Shown piece by piece: positions 1-5,426 of a DNA stretch of 6,563 bases. Source of the DNA: Bacteroidota bacterium (lineage in GTDB: Bacteria; Bacteroidota; Bacteroidia; Bacteroidales; Lentimicrobiaceae); the NCBI GenBank assembly GCA_023428585.1, contig JAEYXG010000087.1, positions 1 to 6,563 of the forward strand, written 5' to 3'. A program made the position numbers and the translations under genes. How positions within the stretch are numbered: position 1 is the stretch's first letter; each line of letters opens with the position of its first letter. The notes beneath the pieces are model-generated. The model was not told the DNA's origin and searched no databases. It saw nothing but the letters and a program-made list of their open reading frames with translations.

Positions 1-46
1 TAGCTCCATTGAAGAAAGCAAGTACTTGCTTTCTTCAATGGAGCTA
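1..46. repeat. Perfect loopless 46-bp palindrome at window edge
   Basis: Bases 1-23 are the exact reverse complement of bases 24-46, with the centre at AAGT|ACTT and no spacer. It lies 26 nt beyond the istB stop codon. It could form a cruciform, or an RNA hairpin at the 3' end of the istA-istB transcript, but no T tract follows on either strand, so it is not a classical intrinsic terminator. Because the symmetry reaches exactly to base 1, the true length of the palindrome cannot be known from this window. A fold-back assembly or amplification artefact at a contig end is a serious alternative. Confidence 0.9.
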
Positions 47-72
47 AGGCGGTTTAATGGGGTGTTTAGCGC

Positions 73-831
73 TCATTTTTCTATCATTAGTTTGGTTTCC
101 TTTACCCTGAATGATTTACCGCTCATATTGACCATAAGTGCCCTGTGAGTCAAACGGTCAACCATTGCTGCTGTCAGTACAGTATCACCAAAAATTTCGC
201 TCCAGCGCTCAAAAGAGAGGTTTGTGGTAATGATTGTAGATTTACGTCCACACCTCAAAGAAAGATGGCTAAAAAGCATCTCGGCACCTTCTTTGTCAAA
301 GGACACGTACCCGAACTCATCACATATAACAAGGTCGAACTTCTCAAATCGATTTTCTAGAGTTCGTAGTGTCTTTTGAGAGCGACTTTCGCGTATTTGA
401 GTCAGCAGACGGGACACAGTGGTAAATAGTACTTTATAGCCCTCCTGGCATGCCTTTAAACCTAAAGCTGTTGCCAGATGAGTCTTTCCTGTTCCCGGAT
501 TGCCAGAGAGGATAAGGTTCTGACCTCTTTTGATAAAATCAAGTTGTTCGAGTTGCGGAAGTTTTGCGGCAGCTTCAACCGGCAGATCCTCGCGAGAGAG
601 ATCGTGCAGGTATTTGTACTGTACAAAACCGGCTTGTCGTACCTGAGTCTTGCGGCGGTTCTCCTCTCGGGTCTGTGATTCAAGCTCCAGCAAGCGCAGT
701 AAGAACACCTCATAGGACAGCTTTTCCTTTACTGCCTGGCCGCATAATTGTTCGTATTCACGCCGGAATGCCGGAAGATGAAGAGTTCTGCTCCGTTCAT
801 CTATTTGTTGTTTAATATCTCTTGTGTTCAT
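73..831 (-). CDS. istB: IstB, IS21-family transposition helper ATPase
   Basis: This 252-residue protein is full length for the IstB family. IstB is an AAA+ ATPase that assembles on target DNA and directs and stimulates the IstA transposase, as DnaC/MuB-like proteins do. The N-terminal helical region (about 1-95) precedes the ATPase core. The Walker A motif GNPGTGKT is at 110-117, Walker B DLVICDE at 166-172, a sensor-1-like segment STIITTN at 198-204, and the family motif MVDRLTHR with conserved arginines at 223-230. The ATG start at 831 lies 6 nt after the istA stop codon, in an A-rich leader (AAAACAAAATG), so translation is probably coupled to istA. The stop is TGA. No frameshift or missing catalytic residue is seen. 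The family call is secure; whether it is active here is not known. Confidence 0.97.
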   Translation of the reverse strand: MNTRDIKQQIDERSRTLHLPAFRREYEQLCGQAVKEKLSYEVFLLRLLELESQTREENRRKTQVRQAGFVQYKYLHDLSREDLPVEAAAKLPQLEQLDFIKRGQNLILSGNPGTGKTHLATALGLKACQEGYKVLFTTVSRLLTQIRESRSQKTLRTLENRFEKFDLVICDEFGYVSFDKEGAEMLFSHLSLRCGRKSTIITTNLSFERWSEIFGDTVLTAAMVDRLTHRALMVNMSGKSFRVKETKLMIEK

Positions 832-837
832 TTTGTT

Positions 838-2421
838 TTAGTTAGGATTATTTACCATCAGGGTGATTTCAATAAGTTGATCCAGTGAAAAAGCTTCGAT
901 TTCATCTTTGCGCTCAGAGGGAACTCTCCGGGCTTTTTCACAGGGTTGGTTACCCACAAGCGCGAGAACCTTATCTGCAGATACATCATTGGGACAAAGT
1001 CGGCTAAGTTCATGTACCGTTTCTGCCAGCTTCAAGTGCGGAATATTCTTGTTTTGGCAGTATTGCATTATTTCGATAAAACCACGGGCATTATTGCGAA
1101 AGAACTGTTCATAAAGCTTCCTGATTTCCAACGGAGCCTGCTTTAAGGCTACTGAGCCGTGCAAAGCTCCGGGTTTGCGCATGAGAGTATTCAGGTAATG
1201 TTCCAGATCAATCTGCCATTGGAACATACCGTATTGGCGCTCTTGTCGACATACCTGAAGGTTATTGTAATAAACCTTCAGGTGGTTTGCATAAACCTTG
1301 ACCTCAACCATGCGGCCCACCAGATAATCAGGAACAGAATAGCGATTTGTCCCATACGAGAATGTGGCATATTTATCTATCTTCAGGCATTCTACCTGAT
1401 AGCATTCCATTGTTCCCGGGTATTTCCAAAGCAATGGGCGTTCTTCATCCAACATCTGACCGGGACTCTTTCTGGATTGAGGACAGGGTATGCCATTGAT
1501 TCTCTCAAGTGTGGATGCCAAGTGTTTGCGAGCTTGATCAAAAGTATCAAAAGTGTCCCGGTCGCAGAAAGCTTTTCGGCGCAACACCTCAACCGTACGT
1601 TCCACATGTCCCTTCTCATTACCTCTGCGCACGTTGCAAAACCGCCATCGAAATTGGAACCAGCCAGAGAGATTGGTTAAGGCCTTGGTTGGATGCTTGT
1701 CGTTACGGCCCACAAACTCAGCCACAGCTACACGCATGTTGTCGTAAACCATTTCATGATATATACCTTTGGTATGTGCGAAAAAGTCATTGTGAGACTC
1801 CATAAAGGCCAGGGTGTCCTGTCGGTTATATAAATCTCCATAACGGTAGTTGCTGCATGAAGCCGTGAATGTCGCCATATACAGGCGCTTCTGTTCTCCC
1901 CCGATAATCAGTTTGACCTCTCCCCAATCAACCTCGCATTCTTCCCCTGGCAAATGAATCTGGCGGATAAAAGCCTCCCGGGAAGTTATTTCCTGTTCCC
2001 GGATATAATTACATACGGTGGTATAACCAATCTGATAACCCTTGGTAAGCAAGTACTCCAGTATATCAATCTTGCGTTTGATTTGTTTACGAAGTCCTTC
2101 GCGCTTCTTGCGTTCGTTATCCTGTATCTGCTCTTGAATCAGAACCTGTATTTCTTCTGTAAGTCTGCGTTTATAACGGCCTGTGCTGTTGTATATAGGG
2201 GCACGGGTGGTACAGTCCTGCATAATCTCCTTATTGCATTCAGCTTCTGACTGCCGGGCTGCTTTCAGATGTTCCACCAAATACTTCTTGACAGTTTTTC
2301 TGTTAATTTGCAAATCCCGTGCTATCTTACGTTCGCTGTCGCCTTCCCGTAAATAGCGCCTTAATATTTCTTGTTTTGTATCCATGCTTATGATCTCGTT
2401 TTGAGTCGCTTTTTCTTTCAC
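838..2421 (-). CDS. istA: IstA, IS21-family DDE transposase
   Basis: The reading frame gives 527 residues from a GTG at 2421. An ATG at 2385 would give 515 residues beginning MDTKQEILRRY and is at least as likely, since it sits just ahead of the helix-turn-helix. The N-terminal HTH (about 16-50, with SERKIARDLQINRKTVKKYL) should bind the element's terminal repeats. The RNase H-like catalytic core carries the DDE triad: D165 in EVDWGE, D227 in YDNMR and E274 in KGHVERT, with spacings of 62 and 47. Around 350-395 lies a Mu-transposase-like C-terminal beta-barrel (TFSYGTNRYSVPDYLVG). The gene is followed by istB in an operon. It cuts and joins the element's ends together with IstB. The coding frame is unbroken and all three catalytic acids are present. 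No promoter could be identified upstream. Confidence 0.96.
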   Translation of the reverse strand: MKEKATQNEIISMDTKQEILRRYLREGDSERKIARDLQINRKTVKKYLVEHLKAARQSEAECNKEIMQDCTTRAPIYNSTGRYKRRLTEEIQVLIQEQIQDNERKKREGLRKQIKRKIDILEYLLTKGYQIGYTTVCNYIREQEITSREAFIRQIHLPGEECEVDWGEVKLIIGGEQKRLYMATFTASCSNYRYGDLYNRQDTLAFMESHNDFFAHTKGIYHEMVYDNMRVAVAEFVGRNDKHPTKALTNLSGWFQFRWRFCNVRRGNEKGHVERTVEVLRRKAFCDRDTFDTFDQARKHLASTLERINGIPCPQSRKSPGQMLDEERPLLWKYPGTMECYQVECLKIDKYATFSYGTNRYSVPDYLVGRMVEVKVYANHLKVYYNNLQVCRQERQYGMFQWQIDLEHYLNTLMRKPGALHGSVALKQAPLEIRKLYEQFFRNNARGFIEIMQYCQNKNIPHLKLAETVHELSRLCPNDVSADKVLALVGNQPCEKARRVPSERKDEIEAFSLDQLIEITLMVNNPN

Positions 2422-2445
2422 AAAGCAACGGGTTACTTTTGATAA

Positions 2446-2484
2446 GTGGTATACTTTTCAACCAGATTGTGGTATACTTTTCAA
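2446..2484. repeat. Two 16-bp direct repeats at the IS21 element end
   Basis: GTGGTATACTTTTCAA occurs identically at 2446-2461 and 2469-2484, with a start-to-start spacing of 23 bp, roughly two helical turns. A degenerate third copy (ggttacttttgat) lies at 2431-2443. Multiple short repeats near the ends, bound by the transposase, are typical of IS21-family elements. The outermost copy contains the expected terminal CA at 2482-2483. The repeats lie upstream of istA, so bound transposase could also influence istA expression; that part is inference. Confidence 0.8.
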
Positions 2485-2715
2485 TTAATATATACATATG
2501 TAGTGGTTAAACATTAATTGGGCGCATGTATTATTTAAAAAGTTATTATCCTTTGTTTGTTATTGCGTATTTTACGAATTGTACATATATTTCAAGGAAA
2601 TGATCGCAAATAATATTATTCCTGGAAATTAATTAATTTATTTTTTTATGGATTGATAATTTTCTATAACTTTATCAATTATTAACAATTCAATTATAAA
2701 AAATAATTAACTAAA
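2484..2715. other. AT-rich intergenic region between IS end and lipoprotein gene
   Basis: No credible coding frame is present. The stretch is strongly AT-rich and contains several short palindromes, for example AATAATATTATT at 2609-2620 and AAATTAATTAATTT at 2626-2639, plus an 8-bp inverted repeat (ATTGATAA/TTATCAAT, 2652-2659 and 2672-2679). A weak match to the Bacteroidota promoter pattern is TTG at 2563-2565, 20 nt, then TATATTTC at 2586-2593 (consensus -7 TAnnTTTG). It is suggestive only. The promoter of the 2716 gene should lie here unless the IS drives the gene from outside. Confidence 0.4.
2589..2629. promoter_or_regulatory. Candidate operator or stem-loop: paired TTCnnGGAAAT dyads
   Basis: ATTTCAAGGAA (2589-2599) and TTCCTGGAAAT (2619-2629) are inverted repeats pairing at 10 of 11 positions, with a 19-nt spacer. 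The same bases can be read as two direct copies of the near-symmetrical motif TTCnnGGAAAT starting at 2591 and 2619, 28 bp apart. They lie 87-127 nt upstream of the lipoprotein start, and the first copy overlaps the possible -7 element at 2586-2593. Regulator binding or an RNA structure are both possible. Chance is not excluded in such AT-rich DNA, although the arms include GC-containing cores. Confidence 0.35.
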
Positions 2716-3726
2716 ATGAGAAAGAGAAAATTAATTACTTTGGCATTTCTTGTCAGTATTGTATCAGGGTTAATAATTATCAATTCATGCTCAAAAAACG
2801 ATATTCTTGACAACAATCAGTTAGAATCAAAAAGACATAATTCACAGATTAACGATTTTTCACCTTCTGATGAAAACATTTTTCCGTTAATTGAAGCTTT
2901 TAATTCACGGTATGACAATTTTAAGCTGGGCTATAAAACTGGCGAAGATGTAATGTTGAATGAAGCAATGTGGAATTTAGAAGCTGGGGTTAATTACGAG
3001 TTTAGATCAAATAAGGACTCAATTACATATATTGTATATGACTCAACTTTTGTTGTAATAAGTATTTCAACTAATGATAATGGAGAATTGTTAGCAGATG
3101 GGAATGATGTTATGACTGCATATGGAAGTTTATTGTCTTTTACAAATAGTGTTTTATCCGAAAATGGTCAAACAAATTATTTGCTTATGGCGGATGTAGA
3201 AATAACCGAATTAACCGATGAAACAGCAACACTGAAAATGACCGCAGCCCAAGGGCCAATCATATTTAGGCCATGGTCTTGTTATGTTCAGAATAGTGAC
3301 TACTGGAATCCTGTATTAGGGATGGGATATTGTGATGGAGATAGTATTGGATTAGGGCAAGGACAGGATGCATCTTCTAGATTAAATGGTTTATTTAATA
3401 AAAAGAGATGTATGGCTTACGGATGTTCAGGTACAATTTACTTCACTAATGTTAACACTTATTCATATATATACTATTATGAAAATCAAAATAATCTTAA
3501 CTGTTTTTGGCAAGGATCATCTAGCGAATGCCTAAGCCCTCAGGAAATGAATTATTGGCTGGATAATGGGTTTTATGCTATTGAAGGAATGAGACCAGAA
3601 GGCAAAGTTTTTATAGATATCTTATTTAGTTGGGATGTTATTGTAGGCCATCCAACCTTTGTTCATTATATTAACTGGGTTAGATATGGAAAAATAAATT
3701 GTACAGACGAAGGTGCTGGCAGCTAA
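2716..3726 (+). CDS. Predicted surface or periplasmic lipoprotein, unrecognised family
   Basis: I do not recognise a named family. The 336-residue product begins with a lipoprotein signal: basic MRKRK, a hydrophobic stretch at about 6-22, and a lipobox INSC with the acylated cysteine at 25. SKND after the cysteine resembles the polar/acidic tails of surface-exported Bacteroidota lipoproteins, but this is not proof. The region from about 26 to 188 has no cysteine and includes EAMWNLEAGVNYEF (83-96). The C-terminal part is rich in aromatic residues, Gly and Cys, with cysteines at 189, 206, 232, 237, 263, 272 and 329, and motifs such as MGYCDGDS and ECLSPQEMNYWLDNG. These cysteines might form disulfides or bind metal. 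The start ATG has an A-rich leader (taactaaaATG) and no clear Shine-Dalgarno site. A T9SS-secreted protein gene follows 91 nt downstream on the same strand, suggesting joint expression. Confidence 0.8.
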   Translation: MRKRKLITLAFLVSIVSGLIIINSCSKNDILDNNQLESKRHNSQINDFSPSDENIFPLIEAFNSRYDNFKLGYKTGEDVMLNEAMWNLEAGVNYEFRSNKDSITYIVYDSTFVVISISTNDNGELLADGNDVMTAYGSLLSFTNSVLSENGQTNYLLMADVEITELTDETATLKMTAAQGPIIFRPWSCYVQNSDYWNPVLGMGYCDGDSIGLGQGQDASSRLNGLFNKKRCMAYGCSGTIYFTNVNTYSYIYYYENQNNLNCFWQGSSSECLSPQEMNYWLDNGFYAIEGMRPEGKVFIDILFSWDVIVGHPTFVHYINWVRYGKINCTDEGAGS

Positions 3727-3817
3727 AATATATAGAAAGGTTTTATTACCTATTCGCAGTTGCTTACCAGACAAAATAATCAATTATCACTGTTCAATAA
3801 CATTCAAAAAAAACCAA

Positions 3818-5278
3818 ATGCGAGTTTATTATCTTATTATTCTCTTTACTAGCATATTATATAATTACGCTCTTTCTCAAACGTTTGAAAGAACTATCCG
3901 TACTAACCAGGATGATTTCTGTTTTGACGCAATTGAAGTAGGTGACAACTTCATTTTTCCTAAAAGCACAGGGAATTATTTTCAGGGAAATAACATTTCC
4001 ACATTAATTGCCTTAGATTTAAACGGGAACATTGAACAAAGTCTCACCTTACCAGATTATGAAGCTTATCTCGAAAGTGGCGTACAAAATATCTTTAAAC
4101 AAAGTGATTCTTTGTTTTATTGTATCAGAAGCTTGAGAGATCTGATCAATAATGATTTACAACTTAATTTACTAATAGTCAGTTTTAAAGAATCAATTCT
4201 GGAATTAGAATTTGATACTATTTATGGGAATTCATCTATTTCTGAATCAATTTTTGATTTCAAATATACAACAGATAATAAAATTATTGGTGCTGGTCGA
4301 CATGAGCCTGATGACCAACATGCATTAGTGACAATAATTGATCTATCTAATATGACATTTAATAGCTGGTTATATTTTATACCCGAAGCAACACTTGCAA
4401 GTTCCATTATTGATCTCCCAGAAAAAAATGCATTCCATGTGTACATGTATTTTGACAATAATAATTCTTTTCTGGAAATTAACAAGTCAACAATGGAGAT
4501 TGATACAATTTACCATTATCCGGAAAGATTTTTACCTCGAGATGCAGTTAGCGGAATAAGTGATACCAGTTATTTCGCAGTGGGCAAAATGGGGCAGGAA
4601 ATACCAGGGATTAATTTTGTCCCATCATTTATTGAAGTGGGTTATGATGGTCAAGTAATCAAAATTAACAACTATGAAGTAAGTGCGGATACAAATTCGT
4701 ATTACACGACACTCTCATTCGATCATAAATTTGGTAATATTTATTTCGGTACCACATATAATTTTACATTAACATTTGATTTTCCCTATTACCATGAAAG
4801 AAGATGGATTTATATCAATAAACTCAATGCTGATGGTTCGATAATTTGGCAACGATTTTATAAAGGTGATGTGAATTATATGCCTTATAAAATATTAGCT
4901 ACGAATGATGGTGGTGCTTTAATCTTTTCGACTAAATCTGACTGGAACGATACATTACCTTCTCAAATTGATTTACACATCCTTAAAATAGATAGTACAG
5001 GCTGGTATACAGGATTACCTGTGGGAATTGATGAATTCAACTTGATGAAGCAAGTTTTAGTTTATCCGAACCCAGTTAGAAATGAGGTGTATTTTGAATT
5101 AGGTCTGTATTCAAATATTAATATCCAAATCTATAATATTTACGGCGAATGTGTATTCGCTAAATTTATTCAAGGATCACAGAAAATTGATATGTCGAAT
5201 TTCCTGTCAGGTATGTACATTTATGTCTTAACAGGAAGAAATGGCTTCGTCGAAAAGGGGAAATTACTGAAAATATAG
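3818..5278 (+). CDS. Secreted protein with T9SS type A C-terminal sorting domain
   Basis: The frame is open from a GTG at 3713, but I place the start at the ATG at 3818 (486 residues). It directly precedes a typical signal peptide, MRVYYLIILFTSILYNYALS, probably cut before Gln21, it has an A-rich leader, and it avoids overlap with the upstream gene. The C-terminal domain (about 411-486) is a canonical T9SS type A sorting domain: VYPNPVRNEV, then IQIYNIYGECV, then LSGMYIYVL and a final GKLLKI. The protein is therefore expected to cross the outer membrane through T9SS, lose the tail, and be released or attached to the surface. Between them lie strand-plus-turn segments such as LIALDLNGNI, FIEVGYDGQV, INKLNADGSIIWQRFYKG, ATNDGGALIF and LHILKIDSTG, which resemble beta-propeller blades in other Bacteroidota T9SS cargo. 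No enzyme motif is visible, and the function is unknown. Confidence 0.9.
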   Translation: MRVYYLIILFTSILYNYALSQTFERTIRTNQDDFCFDAIEVGDNFIFPKSTGNYFQGNNISTLIALDLNGNIEQSLTLPDYEAYLESGVQNIFKQSDSLFYCIRSLRDLINNDLQLNLLIVSFKESILELEFDTIYGNSSISESIFDFKYTTDNKIIGAGRHEPDDQHALVTIIDLSNMTFNSWLYFIPEATLASSIIDLPEKNAFHVYMYFDNNNSFLEINKSTMEIDTIYHYPERFLPRDAVSGISDTSYFAVGKMGQEIPGINFVPSFIEVGYDGQVIKINNYEVSADTNSYYTTLSFDHKFGNIYFGTTYNFTLTFDFPYYHERRWIYINKLNADGSIIWQRFYKGDVNYMPYKILATNDGGALIFSTKSDWNDTLPSQIDLHILKIDSTGWYTGLPVGIDEFNLMKQVLVYPNPVRNEVYFELGLYSNINIQIYNIYGECVFAKFIQGSQKIDMSNFLSGMYIYVLTGRNGFVEKGKLLKI

Positions 5279-5298
5279 GAGCATTTTCCATTTTCTCT

Positions 5299-5326
5299 AA
5301 TTCACCGTGGAATGAATTTTCTTTTT
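5299..5326 (+). terminator. Weak candidate terminator after the T9SS-cargo gene
   Basis: AATTCA (5299-5304) and TGAATT (5313-5318) form a 6-bp stem with an 8-nt loop, followed by a T-rich run (ttctttttg). It starts 20 nt after the stop codon of the plus-strand gene. The stem is short and AT-rich, so its stability is doubtful. Confidence 0.3.
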
Positions 5327-5354
5327 GAAAAGTACATCCGGTCAGAGAGTTTAT

Positions 5355-5374
5355 TGGAGTCATATATAACTCCA
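5355..5374. terminator. Small hairpin in convergent intergenic region
   Basis: TGGAGT (5355-5360) and ACTCCA (5369-5374) pair perfectly around an 8-nt loop, followed on the plus strand by TTTG. It sits between two converging genes, where a shared terminator would be expected. The T tract is minimal and absent on the minus strand. Confidence 0.25.
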
Positions 5375-5426
5375 TTTGTCAACTTAAGTCCTCTCGATTA
5401 TTTCTGCATTGCCTTATTTTTAAGTA

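Larger units (their letters stand above)
1..2483 (-). mobile_element. IS21-family insertion sequence, istA-side end visible, istB-side end not seen
   Basis: The istA-istB gene pair in this order and with a near-zero gap defines the IS21 family. Both genes are intact, so the element could be active. The istA-proximal end is placed at about 2483 because the outermost of two identical 16-bp repeats (2469-2484) contains TTTTCA there, and IS21-family ends characteristically finish in CA-3' (TG-5' on the other strand). The bases just outside (from 2484, attaatat) would be one copy of any 4-8 bp target duplication. No inverted copy of the repeat (TGAAAAGTATACCAC) is visible in 1-72, so the opposite end is either beyond base 1 or lost. 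By eye the element has clearly higher GC than 2484-5426, in keeping with acquisition from elsewhere. The 3' limit is an inference from family rules. Confidence 0.85.

Noticed and set aside
1..46. The palindrome as an intrinsic terminator of istA-istB
   Set aside because: There is no loop and no T tract on either strand, so I list it as a repeat.
145..815. Several plus- and minus-strand frames of 66-83 codons
   Set aside because: All are inside istB in other frames, and istB carries intact Walker motifs there.
1159..1680. A 173-codon plus-strand open frame
   Set aside because: It lies wholly antisense to istA, whose catalytic motifs cover the same bases; its product has no recognisable domain.
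1954..2250. A plus-strand frame of 98 codons with a hydrophobic product
   Set aside because: It is antisense to the N-terminal half of istA; the hydrophobicity reflects complementary codons of charged residues.
2600..2680. Short AT palindromes (2609-2620, 2626-2639) and the 8-bp inverted repeat (2652-2679) as regulatory sites
   Set aside because: They are low in complexity and expected by chance in such AT-rich DNA; kept only as part of the intergenic description.
4222..4485. A minus-strand frame of 87 codons
   Set aside because: It is antisense within the T9SS-cargo gene, with no leader or domain evidence.
5166..5375. A minus-strand frame of 69 codons overlapping the end of the T9SS-cargo gene
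   Set aside because: It overlaps the conserved sorting domain, and its product resembles nothing recognisable.
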